Part shown: piece by piece, positions 36,590 through 45,187 of the stretch | Position numbering within the stretch: position 1 is the stretch's first letter | Layout: every line of letters begins with the position of its first letter | Origin: Akkermansiaceae bacterium | Lineage (GTDB): Bacteria; Verrucomicrobiota; Verrucomicrobiia; Verrucomicrobiales; Akkermansiaceae | Assembly (NCBI GenBank): GCA_024233115.1 | Contig: JACKQB010000003.1 | Span: forward strand, 496,001 to 560,000 | Direction: 5' to 3' | Length of the DNA: 64,000 nucleotides | Notes under the pieces: model-generated | Told to the model about the DNA's origin: nothing | Seen by the model: the letters and a program-made list of their open reading frames with translations, nothing else | The model's database searches: none | Made by a program: the position numbers and the translations under genes

Positions 36590-36925
36590 ATGCCCTCACC
36601 TGTGTTTGAATGGCGGCGGAGCCCCTATCAAACTCAAGACCACCTCATGGAACTCGACCTCACCGACTCACCTATCGACCTCAAAGCCATCACTCCACGT
36701 GAGCTGGAAGAACTATTTGAAGACCCCTTCGCCATCCGCTTTTTGCCCGATGCCGATCGCGACGATGGCGAATCCCGCTTCTACGCGCTGGGCCGCACCG
36801 TGCAGGACCGTCACCTTTTCATCTCATTCTGGACCGACGGAAAATCAGCCCGTGTCTTTGCCGCACGTGAAATGACCGAGGGCGAGCTCCGGTTCTATCA
36901 ACGCAGCTACGGAGAAATCAAATAA
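36590..36925 (+). CDS. BrnT-like ribonuclease toxin
   Basis: A 111-residue protein whose C-terminal ~70 residues fit BrnT (type II toxin, RNase fold): ELFEDPFAIRFLPDADRDDGE, YALGRTVQDRHLFIS, then ARVFAAREMTEGELRFYQRS. The N-terminus VFEWRRSPYQ vaguely recalls the usual FEWD start of BrnT, which supports ATG 36590; ATG 36647 would give a 92-residue form. The toxin-first order with a ribbon-helix-helix partner 47 bases downstream is typical of brnTA. It is diverged from textbook BrnT at the N-terminus. Confidence 0.72.
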   Translation: MPSPVFEWRRSPYQTQDHLMELDLTDSPIDLKAITPRELEELFEDPFAIRFLPDADRDDGESRFYALGRTVQDRHLFISFWTDGKSARVFAAREMTEGELRFYQRSYGEIK

Positions 36926-36972
36926 CCACCTGCCGGATAAACCACCCCTAACCACCTTTCAATTTTTTCACG

Positions 36973-37254
36973 ATGAACACCATCCAATCCTGGACAGACA
37001 TTCCACCCTTTGCCGACGATGAAGCCGAAGCCGCCTACTGGCTGGAGCACGAACTTGACCCCGCCCTGATGGCTAGCTCGGTCCATAAACCGGACTCACG
37101 TGAATCCACGACCATTACCCTGCGGTTCGACCCCCGTATGCTGGCCCGCATCAAACGTCTCGCCCGCTCCCGCTACCTCAACTACCAGTCGATGATGAAA
37201 CAATGGCTGGCTGAGAGAATCGAGGAGGAGCAGGGGAACCTGCCCAACGGCTAG
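36973..37254 (+). CDS. BrnA/CopG-family antitoxin
   Basis: A 93-residue protein. The C-terminal half (STTITLRFDPRMLARIKRLA, then YLNYQSMMKQWLAERI) is a ribbon-helix-helix DNA-binding domain of the CopG-antitoxin type, and the acidic N-terminal part likely binds the toxin. Located downstream of the BrnT-like gene, as expected for an autoregulated toxin-antitoxin operon. Confidence 0.75.
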   Translation: MNTIQSWTDIPPFADDEAEAAYWLEHELDPALMASSVHKPDSRESTTITLRFDPRMLARIKRLARSRYLNYQSMMKQWLAERIEEEQGNLPNG

Positions 37255-37434
37255 CATTCGCTAGGTTTGGAGTGGCTCAGTGCATGCATGGCTCATTGCC
37301 TGAGTGGGTCGGAAATGTGGCCCAAAGCCCCCCCTGTGTTCCGCTTTCCCGTTTCTATCGCTTGACGAATTTACGTCAGCCCATTAAACCCTCCCTGCGT
37401 CCGCCCAGCCTTTATCGGCGGCACCTTTTTCAAA

Positions 37435-37508
37435 GCGCCCTTAGCTCAGTTGGATAGAGCACCGGATTTCTAATCCGTAGGTCACAGGTTCGAATCCTGT
37501 AGGGCGTA
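37435..37508 (+). tRNA. tRNA-Arg(TCT)
   Basis: Acceptor GCGCCCT/AGGGCGT (G-U at pair 1-72), D-arm AGCTCAGTTGGATAGAGC, anticodon loop TTTCTAA (anticodon TCT), and T-arm CAGGTTCGAATCCTG. CCA is not encoded. The MITE-like element begins 12 bases downstream. Confidence 0.96.
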
Positions 37509-37520
37509 TCTTCTTTTTTC

Positions 37521-37712
37521 GGAGTGCGGAGATGCATTCTCCGCTTTGAATACTCTATTCGACGTTGCTGCTGTTTGAAGGAATGATCTGCATTACATCT
37601 TCACCGAACCATTCAGCTTATCGAGGAGTGGAAGGTGAATGGTATCCAGACGGTGCAAGGAGAAGCGACGTGCCAGGGAGAATACAAAGCGGAGAATGCA
37701 TCTCCGCACTCC
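37521..37712. mobile_element. MITE-like element with perfect 28-base terminal inverted repeats
   Basis: Bases 37521-37548 and 37685-37712 are perfect 28-base inverted repeats (starting GGAGTGCGGAGATGC). Each arm is itself nearly palindromic (CGGAGA-TGCAT-TCTCCG). The 136-base interior has no convincing gene. It lies between tRNA-Arg(TCT) and the 3' end of the YfiH-like gene. No transposase is in the window, so it would have to be mobilised in trans. Confidence 0.7.
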
Positions 37713-37720
37713 AAATACTG

Positions 37721-38389
37721 TTAGGCTCCACGTCCCAACAAAGCCAGCATTCTGCCCGTGTTCCCTTTTTCGACTCGGTAGCTGTAATAGCTTGCCAAAT
37801 CCGTGCTGGTGCATAGGCCAGAGTCGGTAAACTGGCTTTCCGGGACTCCGGCGGCGATCGCTTGCTGGCGGATGGTGGCGGCGAAGTCGACCTCGTAGGC
37901 GGGGGGGCGGATGCAGGGGGCCAGGACCACGACCAGGTCAGCTGGGTTGCTGCCGAATTGCCCGCTCATCATGGCGATGGCTTTGCCGGTGATGTTTCCT
38001 TCGGTTCCCTTTTTTCCTGAGTGAAGAAGGGCTAAAACGCCTTGCACGGGATCGCAAATGTAGACGGCTCCGCAGTCGGCGACGTAGATCCCGAGCAGGA
38101 CACCAGGGTCGGCGGTGATCAAGCCATCGACGTCTGGCCAGGTCCGGGCGGGGTTGTCTTTCCCAACGATGGCAATGTCAGCGCCATGCACCTGCTCGGC
38201 CCGATGAAACTGCGACCATGTGAACCCTAGGTCGTTGACGGCTGCTTCGTGGGCGGGCCGGAGCCTCTGCACGGTCGCTTCCCGGTCGGTATCCACGGGC
38301 ACACCGGGTATCCGGCCAATAAAGTCGGCATGAACACCCTCCAGCGCGTTGAGGGCGTTTAAATAATAAGGCGCTTGCGTCATCGGCAT
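37721..38389 (-). CDS. YfiH/laccase-domain (polyphenol oxidase family) protein
   Basis: A 222-residue protein of the YfiH/DUF152 family (purine nucleoside phosphorylase-like, multicopper-oxidase-unrelated). Zn/Cu ligand positions are retained: His in AEQVHGADI, Cys in YVADCGAVY, His in ALLHSGKKGT (the common HAGWRG is altered), followed by APCIRPPAYEVDF. It may act on purine nucleosides or in peptidoglycan editing. The ATG may be at 38389 or 38383 (MTQAPYY). The stop codon lies 8 bases from the MITE-like arm. Confidence 0.85.
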   Translation of the reverse strand: MPMTQAPYYLNALNALEGVHADFIGRIPGVPVDTDREATVQRLRPAHEAAVNDLGFTWSQFHRAEQVHGADIAIVGKDNPARTWPDVDGLITADPGVLLGIYVADCGAVYICDPVQGVLALLHSGKKGTEGNITGKAIAMMSGQFGSNPADLVVVLAPCIRPPAYEVDFAATIRQQAIAAGVPESQFTDSGLCTSTDLASYYSYRVEKGNTGRMLALLGRGA

Positions 38390-38449
38390 AGAGCCTTAAC
38401 GCAAGCGCCTCATGTTGCCAAGCTTCCTTGGAAGCCTGGGGCTAGTTCT

Positions 38450-38896
38450 TTACAGCGACCGGCCTGTGAGGGCACGATTCGCATGATCCACGGTATCGGC
38501 TTCTTCTTCATCCATCTCTGACATGACGTCAGCGAGGTTTGTTGCGATCTCGCGGCGCATACGCGCGACCAGCTCCGTTCCCTTTTGGGTAATACGGACC
38601 ATGATCTTACGGCGATCTTCGGCTGCGTGCACACGCTCTACATAGCTCAACTTCTCGAGGCGATCCACGAGGCCGGTGGCGGCTGCGGTGGAGTGACCCA
38701 TTTTCTTAGCGATGTCTGACATGGTCAGGTAATCTTCGCTAGATAGATAAGCCAACAGGAAGAACTGCGGGAAAGAAATATTTCCGCGGTTCAGTTCGCT
38801 GGACAAGTTGAGGATGCATGAACGTTGTGTAAACAGAACGAAGTCTGCAAGACGGTCAGTATCGACGGAGCTAGTGTTGGAGGGACTAGTTTTCAT
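38450..38896 (-). CDS. MarR-family transcriptional regulator
   Basis: A 148-residue winged-helix regulator: LSSEDYLTMSDIAKKMGHST and AAATGLVDRLEKLSYVERVHAAEDRRKIMVRIT form the HTH and wing of the MarR family. It probably represses its own or a nearby gene, with a small ligand as inducer. A 10-base inverted repeat (ATTTTGTGTA ... TACACAAAAT) lies just upstream (38900-38969) and is a candidate operator. Confidence 0.92.
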   Translation of the reverse strand: MKTSPSNTSSVDTDRLADFVLFTQRSCILNLSSELNRGNISFPQFFLLAYLSSEDYLTMSDIAKKMGHSTAAATGLVDRLEKLSYVERVHAAEDRRKIMVRITQKGTELVARMRREIATNLADVMSEMDEEEADTVDHANRALTGRSL

Positions 38897-38899
38897 TTT

Positions 38900-38969
38900 A
38901 TTTTGTGTACATTAGTTGTTTAGTTTCGACCAATGTGAACACAGTTGCGACATCAGAGATACACAAAAT
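38900..38969. promoter_or_regulatory. Candidate MarR operator (inverted repeat)
   Basis: Perfect 10-base arms ATTTTGTGTA (38900-38909) and TACACAAAAT (38960-38969) lie upstream of the MarR gene. The 50-base separation is larger than a single MarR dimer site, so they may be two half-sites or paired sites. Confidence 0.4.
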
Positions 38970-39053
38970 ATCAAGCTGGGACAAGGTATAAATTTTAGTA
39001 TTTTGAAGAAAACGCCGCGCTATTTCCATTATTTTTATATAAAACCCTTGTTT

Positions 39054-39482
39054 TTAAGGGCTTGGAGCCTTGTCCGGCTGACTATCCACCCCCTCTGTTT
39101 TTTCAGGTTTGGTTGATGTTTCGGGCTTCTCAGGCTTTTCGGGCTTCTCAGGTGGAGCGGTTTTGCGGATATAGACGCCATCCCCCGCTTCCACAGTTCC
39201 CGAGCGGATATCGGCGGCAACATGCTCACCGAGTCGCTCGCCGGTGGGGAGCAGGTTGGCGGTACGTCCCTCGCCGCGGCTCTCGACCACCTCCCCCGAC
39301 CCCACCCGCCACGGGCCGTAGCGCCGGATCAGGACGAACCGTGATGTCTGGTCGACCTTATGTATCCTGCCGGCGAGGCGGATGTTACGATTCCACTCGA
39401 CAGGTTTGGGTTTCTTTTTGAACAATCCACACCCGGGCAGGAGTAGGATGGCCGACAAGGAGCATACGAAGAGCTTCATCAT
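39054..39482 (-). CDS. Predicted lipoprotein with Pro-Glu-Lys repeats
   Basis: A 142-residue protein starting MMKLFVCSLSAILLLPGCGLF, a lipoprotein signal with lipobox LPGC. The middle region (VEWNRNIRLAGRIHKVDQ... RYGPWRVGSGEVVES) is beta-rich and may be a small OB- or SH3-like domain. The C-terminus contains a PEKPEKPEK low-complexity repeat. Start at 39482 (or 39479). Divergent from hemH. Function unknown. Confidence 0.7.
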   Translation of the reverse strand: MMKLFVCSLSAILLLPGCGLFKKKPKPVEWNRNIRLAGRIHKVDQTSRFVLIRRYGPWRVGSGEVVESRGEGRTANLLPTGERLGEHVAADIRSGTVEAGDGVYIRKTAPPEKPEKPEKPETSTKPEKTEGVDSQPDKAPSP

Positions 39483-39650
39483 GTCACCATTGAGCCAGAA
39501 TCCCGTCGCCAAAGCAAACTTTTCAATCCTGGATTCCTGTGCAACACGGTGGACAATCTACAATTCGACGTTATGCTTCGCACCCTCCACCGACCGGACC
39601 TGATCTGGTCTGCCGCCGATTTATTCTCAATTTATTCCAAAACAGCCATC

Positions 39651-40697
39651 ATGCCGCAAACTGACGTAAAAGCCGCCGTTCTCCTCCTCAATCTAGGATC
39701 ACCCGATAGCACCAGCGTTGAGGATGTCCGCCGCTATCTTGATGAGTTTCTCAGCGACGAGCGTGTGCTCGATATGGCGGCGTGGAAGCGGAAGCTGATC
39801 CTGAAGCTCTTCATCCTGCCAAAGAGGCCTGCGGAGTCCGCTGAAGCCTACAAGGAAGTGTGGACGGATGAGGGCTCCCCCTTGATTGTAACCAGCAAGG
39901 AGCAGCAAAAGCTGGTATCGGATCAAGTCGATATCCCCGTCTTCCTGGGCATGCGCTACGGCAGCCCGTCCACGGGTGATGTGATCCGTGAGATTGTGTC
40001 GGCCGGAGTCACCGATCTTTTCATCATGCCGCTCTATCCGCACTATGCGATGTCGAGTTATGAGACGGCGGTGGTCAAGGCGATGGAGGAAATCAACAGC
40101 CAGAGTCCGGGGATGCGGACCAATCTACTGCAACCGTTTTATAAGGATGACGATTACATCCAGGCCCTGGTTGATAGCGCCATGCCACATCTGGAGGAAG
40201 ACGACGACCTGCTGCTTTTCAGCTACCATGGCATCCCTGAGAAACACGTGCGGAAAACAGATCCGTCACACGCACATTGCCTGGTGAGGGACGACTGCTG
40301 TGTCACGCCGAACCCGTGCCATGCGACCTGTTACAAACACCAGTGCCTGGCCACCACGGAGGCGTTCCTGGAAAAATCCGGTATCCCCAGGGAGAAAACG
40401 GCGATCTCATTCCAGTCGCGCCTCCTTCGTGACCCGTGGCTCGGGCCATACACCGATTTTGAGCTGAAACGCTTTGGCAAGGAAGGTGTCAAAAAAATCA
40501 AGGTGATGTGTCCGGCCTTTGTTTCCGATTGCCTGGAAACCCTCGAGGAAATCGGTATGCGCGGCGTGGAGGAATTCACCGGAGCGGGTGGTGAGTCGCT
40601 GACCCTGGTCCCCTGCATGAACGCACACCCTAGCTGGATTCAATTCCTCAAGGGGCGAATCCAGCAATGGCAGACATCACTGTCCACAGATCACTGA
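39651..40697 (+). CDS. hemH: Ferrochelatase with internal cysteine cluster
   Basis: Inserts Fe2+ into protoporphyrin IX, the final step of the protoporphyrin-dependent haem pathway. Of 348 residues from ATG 39651 (MPQTDVKAAVLLLNLGSP), the chelatase motifs LLNLGSPDS, FMPLYPHYAMSSYET and FSYHGIPEKHV (catalytic His) are visible. Between them and the C-terminal half is an unusual stretch with six cysteines (HCLVRDDCCVTPNPCHATCY...), consistent with bacterial ferrochelatases that carry a [2Fe-2S] cluster. The frame also opens at 39549, but those residues are not homologous-looking. Upstream of acpH by 16 bases. Confidence 0.92.
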   Translation: MPQTDVKAAVLLLNLGSPDSTSVEDVRRYLDEFLSDERVLDMAAWKRKLILKLFILPKRPAESAEAYKEVWTDEGSPLIVTSKEQQKLVSDQVDIPVFLGMRYGSPSTGDVIREIVSAGVTDLFIMPLYPHYAMSSYETAVVKAMEEINSQSPGMRTNLLQPFYKDDDYIQALVDSAMPHLEEDDDLLLFSYHGIPEKHVRKTDPSHAHCLVRDDCCVTPNPCHATCYKHQCLATTEAFLEKSGIPREKTAISFQSRLLRDPWLGPYTDFELKRFGKEGVKKIKVMCPAFVSDCLETLEEIGMRGVEEFTGAGGESLTLVPCMNAHPSWIQFLKGRIQQWQTSLSTDH

Positions 40698-40713
40698 TCA
40701 CCGCCCACTGGCT

Positions 40714-41307
40714 TTGAACTACCTCGCCCACCTTTTATTAGCAGACGATACTGATGCCTCGCGCATCGGAAACCTGTTAGGTGATTTCACCCGGGGGCCG
40801 ATGGCTGAGTTGGCGAAAATCTACCCGGCCGAACTGGTGCGCGGCATCAGGATGCACCGGGCGGTGGACCGGTTTACGGACTCCCATGTGATTTTCAAGG
40901 AGGCACGGCGGTTGCTGGCACCTGAACGGAGGAGATTCGCTGGTATCATCGTGGATATCTTTTTCGACCACTATCTTTGCCTTCACTGGGAGCAATATTG
41001 TGAGATTCCGCTGGAAACATTCATTGAGGATATTTACCGGGCACTGGAAGAGAACCCCGGGTGGCGGGCGGGGAGGCTGGCCAAGGCCTTTCCAATGATG
41101 CGCTCTGAAAACTGGCTGATGACCTATAGCAGCATCGAGGGAATCGGACTCACCTTGAAGCGGGTGTCGTCCCGGAGTCCGAGGATTGCACGGATTGCCG
41201 GTGGCGCAGACGATTTACGCAGGAACTACGGAGCGTTTGAAGCCCATTTCCATGACTTCATGCCGGACTTGCTGGCTTTTGTGGTCGATTGGAAAAAGAC
41301 CAACTAG
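40714..41307 (+). CDS. acpH: Acyl carrier protein phosphodiesterase
   Basis: A 197-residue AcpH-like protein that removes 4'-phosphopantetheine from ACP. Hallmarks are MNYLAHLLLAD, GNLLGDFTRG, GIRMHRAVDRFTDSHVIF and DIFFDHYLCLHW, the HD-like metal site. It starts with TTG at 40714, 16 bases after hemH, so it is probably co-transcribed. The convergent AsmA-like gene ends at the adjacent base (41308). Confidence 0.88.
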   Translation: MNYLAHLLLADDTDASRIGNLLGDFTRGPMAELAKIYPAELVRGIRMHRAVDRFTDSHVIFKEARRLLAPERRRFAGIIVDIFFDHYLCLHWEQYCEIPLETFIEDIYRALEENPGWRAGRLAKAFPMMRSENWLMTYSSIEGIGLTLKRVSSRSPRIARIAGGADDLRRNYGAFEAHFHDFMPDLLAFVVDWKKTN

Positions 41308-42792
41308 TTATTCATCCTTCCCTTTTTTCCCTCCAAGGATGCCGTCGAGGATACCTCCCGCTTTTTCCTTGAGCAGTTTTTTCGCTGCCTCTTTGGCGGC
41401 TTCGGCGAAGTCCATGATCACACCGACGGGTCTTATTGTGGGATCGGAAAAATCGCCCGACGACTTCATGCTTACCAGCAGCCGTTGATCACGGAAGAGG
41501 CGTTCTTCGATGTCTTTGGCCACGATCGGCTGGACTTGTTCGGGCAGGAATTCGACCCCCTTGAGGATCACTGACCGAAAGTTGACGCTGGCATTTTTTG
41601 ATGCCAACAGCTCCGCCCTCACTTCATGCTGATCTGTTTGGGTCTGGAGCCATGAGTCCTCCAGGGCGGCTAACTCCCAGTCGTCGACCCAGATCGACAG
41701 CGGTTTTTTCACCGTGATTTTTCCGAGGTGGTAGTGCGCAGCAATCGCCTCACTGCGGCCAAAGGTGGCCTTCTCTGGCAAAGCAGCCACCTTGATGCCG
41801 ACCTTTTCGAGAACCGACAGATGGTTCCAGGACCGGGTAATAAAAGGAATCCGCGTATTCAGCCACGAGTCCTTGCCCAAGCTGAAGTCGCCATGGACAT
41901 CGGGTTCGGCGTCACCTGTGACCGGGTTGAAAATACGCGTGGTCGACTCCCCGCTGAGATAGATGTCACCATACTGCCAGCCCTTGGTGGAATCTATGCG
42001 AATGTGACTGTTGATCCGGAGTTTCGCGCTGTTGGTTTTTGCCAATTGCCTGGGGTCAATTTCAATGGCACTGAGATCCATCTCGACATCAAGGCACTGC
42101 AAGCGGATCGCCATGCCTTCGAGAATCACAACCACCTTGGAATTTTTGATTTGAAGACCTCCAAGGGTAGCCACGAAGTCCTCCTGGTCAAAAACGTTGA
42201 ATCCCCCGCCCTTCCCGCCATCCGTGGATCGACGTTTTTTTCCGCCTGGGGCCTCGAACATTTTTTCGAGCGAAGTGCTCCCGTCAGCGTGATAGCTGGT
42301 GGTGATTTGCGCGCCACTGATCGTGATGTTCGAAACGTCAACATGTTTACGAAGGAGCCCCCAGAGACCCACACTAAGGCTGGTTTCCTTGATTTTGATG
42401 GGGGCTGCTCGATGTGACCTTGTTCCCTTGGGTGCAAGACTGACATCTGTGAGGGTCACCTTTGCGGGCAGGCTGAAAATCGAGACCTTCACATCTCCAA
42501 TTTCAACCTCACTGTTAATGGATTTTTCTATGTTCTCCACCAGAAAGCCCTTGGTGATCAAACTTTTCGCTAACAGCTCGATACCGAGAACCAGGAACGC
42601 CAGGATACCGACACCGACCGCGGCGATCCTGATGAGACGTTGTTTCCTGTTGGCTGGCTTACTGCTCCCGGCCCTCCTGGGTGATCTGCTACGGACTTGT
42701 TGCTGGCGTTGCATAGACGGGGATTGTAAACGGTATCGTCCGCCGCTCAACCTATTTATGGAGTTCGTAATCGGGGCTTTCTGGTCTTGCAA
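41308..42792 (-). CDS. AsmA-like/DUF748-type inner-membrane protein
   Basis: A 494-residue protein with a basic cytoplasmic N-terminus (RKQRLIRIA), one TM helix (VGVGILAFLVLGIELLA) and a long beta-rich periplasmic part resembling AsmA/DUF748 proteins (LTDVSLAPKGTRS, INSHIRIDSTK). Such proteins often move or handle lipids between membranes. The Ala/Lys-rich C-terminus (AKKLLKEKAGGILDGILGGK) is amphipathic. ATG 42792 or 42714 may be the start. Ends adjacent to acpH. Confidence 0.65.
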   Translation of the reverse strand: MQDQKAPITNSINRLSGGRYRLQSPSMQRQQQVRSRSPRRAGSSKPANRKQRLIRIAAVGVGILAFLVLGIELLAKSLITKGFLVENIEKSINSEVEIGDVKVSIFSLPAKVTLTDVSLAPKGTRSHRAAPIKIKETSLSVGLWGLLRKHVDVSNITISGAQITTSYHADGSTSLEKMFEAPGGKKRRSTDGGKGGGFNVFDQEDFVATLGGLQIKNSKVVVILEGMAIRLQCLDVEMDLSAIEIDPRQLAKTNSAKLRINSHIRIDSTKGWQYGDIYLSGESTTRIFNPVTGDAEPDVHGDFSLGKDSWLNTRIPFITRSWNHLSVLEKVGIKVAALPEKATFGRSEAIAAHYHLGKITVKKPLSIWVDDWELAALEDSWLQTQTDQHEVRAELLASKNASVNFRSVILKGVEFLPEQVQPIVAKDIEERLFRDQRLLVSMKSSGDFSDPTIRPVGVIMDFAEAAKEAAKKLLKEKAGGILDGILGGKKGKDE

Positions 42793-42816
42793 GACCGGCT
42801 ATCATGACAATAGGGT

Positions 42817-43194
42817 ATGGCCATGTTTCTGACACTGATGAGCGCAATCTGCCTGATAACCCTGGGGCTGGCTGGATTTTTGGGTTGGGAGCGCCTTGAA
42901 ACCGATGGCAACCAGGTGGAAATGCTGATGCCTGTGTTTTTTGGCGGCGCCTTGCTGATCTGCCTTGCCTTCAGCCGGCAACACTACCGCCATGGCCTAT
43001 ATGGATGCCTGATCATCGCCCTGCTCGGGGTCATTTCCGCCGTTGTCCGCATCTACCAATATGAGGCGTTTCAAAGTGTCGCCGACCCCAAGACCCGCCT
43101 GATCCTGGCCATGGCCGGAATCTGCCTGATGCAAATGGTGATTACCTGGAGAGAGGTGCAGGCCGACCGGAATGACACAGCCCCGCCGATCTAA
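42817..43194 (+). CDS. Small multi-pass membrane protein
   Basis: A 125-residue protein with about four hydrophobic helices (MAMFLTLMSAICLITLGLAG, MPVFFGGALLICLAF, YGCLIIALLGVISAVV, LILAMAGICLMQMVI). No family was recognised with certainty, although the topology resembles small TMEM14-like proteins. Divergent from the AsmA-like gene with a 24-base gap. Function unknown. Confidence 0.6.
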   Translation: MAMFLTLMSAICLITLGLAGFLGWERLETDGNQVEMLMPVFFGGALLICLAFSRQHYRHGLYGCLIIALLGVISAVVRIYQYEAFQSVADPKTRLILAMAGICLMQMVITWREVQADRNDTAPPI

Positions 43195-43216
43195 CGCGCT
43201 ATAGCTGCCGGAGGCG

Positions 43217-45019
43217 TTATGGCTGGATCACGACACGCGTGCCAACGGGTGTCAAACCAAAGAGTTTCTTGGCGGCACTATGGGGCATCCGGATACAGCC
43301 GTGGGATGCCGGGTAGCCTGGACAGTACCCTGCGTGGAATCCAAACGCGCTACAGCTGAGCCGCTGGAAATAAGGCATACTCGAGCCGTAAATGGTTGAA
43401 CTGTGGCTTTTATGTTTGTCGGTGATGACAAAGGTTCCCTTGGGCGTTCTGAACCCTGACTTACCGGTGGATACCCGACTGCTAAAGATCACTTCCTGCT
43501 TGGCATTGAAAAGCCTCACCCTTTGCTCTGATAAATCGAGAACGGCATGATGGATTTCCTTCTCGGGATCCTGGCCGAGGATCACCTGCATCGCCTTGAT
43601 ATCCCCACGGCGTGAGGCAAAGTTAACCGGGTAGAGATGGTGTTTTCCCGTGTAGACGTATTTTTTAGCATCATGCTCGATCAGTGTCGACATGATCGCA
43701 AGATCACCATTGTTAGTAGCCATCATCAGAGGTGTGACACGACGTTCGTTCTTCAAGAACCAGCGCATCGATTCTTTTTCCGTGAGCTCAAGAAACGACT
43801 GGGATACCGGACGACCAAAATAGGTGTTGGGGTCGGCGCCAAATTCGAGCAATAGGCTGACCATAGCGGCGTCGCGCATCGCCACAGCCATGTGGAGCGG
43901 GCGCTGCCCTTCCTTGCCGCGGGCCAGGGGATCGGCACCATATTGCAAACATAGCCCGGCCAGCTGAAGCTGTCCTTTTCTAACACATGACGCAATGATA
44001 CCGTCCACGGCATTACTCTCCTGGTCACGCCAATTTTCAGGCCGTATCCCAGCTTCAAGAAGCAGGCGCAGCATCTCGATATCTCCATTGTCCAGAGCCT
44101 CACCGATGATGTTCGATCCGTCAGCACCACGTGAAAGCAGCATCGCGATCATCGCGTCATTACCCGCCTCAGCAGCGACCTCAATGGGTGACGGGTTACC
44201 ATCAGTCGCCTCATCGACAGTGGCGCCGTAGTTGATCAATTCAACGGCCTCTTTGAACAAATTTCTCCTGACCATCTCCCCCAGCAAGCTTTCTTTATTG
44301 GAACCGGGCACGTTCACATCCACTCCGGCTGTAAGTAATCGCTTCATTCCCCGCCACCGTTCGACAGGGCCACGGGCATGGGCAGCGCTCCAGAGCGGGG
44401 TAACACCATTGTCGTCCCTGATGTCGGGATCGGCACCAGCCTCCAGCAGAATGTCCATGCATTGCATCAGACCATCCTCTGCGGCAATATGCAGCGCGGT
44501 CCGGCCGTCCTTTCCCGCCGCACTGGGATTGACACCACTGTCCAACAAAAGCTTGATGGTATCCATCCCACGGAATTTGACCGCTTTAAGCAGGAGAGGA
44601 TTGTTATCGTGACCCACTTCATCGGGTGACACACCACCGTTCAGCAGGCAGAGGACCATGTCCTTGTTACCCGAATCAAGGGCCAACTCCAAAGCCCCCC
44701 TACCATTGCCCGAACGGGCATGCCGATCGACATCCAGCTTTAGCAACATGCCTGCCACTTGGAGGTTGCCTGTTTTAACGGCATAGAGCAAGGGGGTGTC
44801 ACCCTTTTTATCGCGCACCTCCATATAGGCACCCTCCTGCAAGAGCAGTGCCACCCTATGGTTGTCGCCGAGCTTAACGGCATCCAGCAGTGCCTGGCCT
44901 GAGGCGCCGTTTTCAATGGTCGGGCTTTGGCGACAGGAAGACAAGGCAGCGAGTATGAGCAGACCGAACACCAATAGGCACCCGGTTGGCATCCGTTTCC
45001 TGTTTTTGGTAACCCGCAT
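43217..45019 (-). CDS. Ankyrin-repeat lipoprotein with C-terminal L,D-transpeptidase domain
   Basis: A 600-residue exported protein. The lipoprotein signal is LLVFGLLILAALSSCRQS. About 11 to 12 ankyrin repeats (NDKKGDTPLLYAVKTG, DGRTALHIAAEDGLMQC, ...) occupy residues ~50-450. The C-terminal YkuD domain contains VSTGKSGFRTPKGTFVI and the catalytic SHGCIRMPHSAAKKLFG with His upstream in FGFHAGYCPGY. The cysteine is therefore present and the L,D-transpeptidase should be active, cross-linking peptidoglycan or attaching proteins. Ankyrins probably recruit partners in the periplasm. Confidence 0.9.
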   Translation of the reverse strand: MRVTKNRKRMPTGCLLVFGLLILAALSSCRQSPTIENGASGQALLDAVKLGDNHRVALLLQEGAYMEVRDKKGDTPLLYAVKTGNLQVAGMLLKLDVDRHARSGNGRGALELALDSGNKDMVLCLLNGGVSPDEVGHDNNPLLLKAVKFRGMDTIKLLLDSGVNPSAAGKDGRTALHIAAEDGLMQCMDILLEAGADPDIRDDNGVTPLWSAAHARGPVERWRGMKRLLTAGVDVNVPGSNKESLLGEMVRRNLFKEAVELINYGATVDEATDGNPSPIEVAAEAGNDAMIAMLLSRGADGSNIIGEALDNGDIEMLRLLLEAGIRPENWRDQESNAVDGIIASCVRKGQLQLAGLCLQYGADPLARGKEGQRPLHMAVAMRDAAMVSLLLEFGADPNTYFGRPVSQSFLELTEKESMRWFLKNERRVTPLMMATNNGDLAIMSTLIEHDAKKYVYTGKHHLYPVNFASRRGDIKAMQVILGQDPEKEIHHAVLDLSEQRVRLFNAKQEVIFSSRVSTGKSGFRTPKGTFVITDKHKSHSSTIYGSSMPYFQRLSCSAFGFHAGYCPGYPASHGCIRMPHSAAKKLFGLTPVGTRVVIQP

Positions 45020-45187
45020 CGACGATGGAATATAGCTTCTGTAATGCTACCTGTAAACACGTGCCCTAGCAAGCATGATGCAAACCCTATAACTACAAGG
45101 AAAACCCGGCGGAGATCGTGACGGGAAGATGATTCGATCCTCTTAACTAGCATGCCTGCCACAACGTGGGCAGCGCAATAGCGGCGT

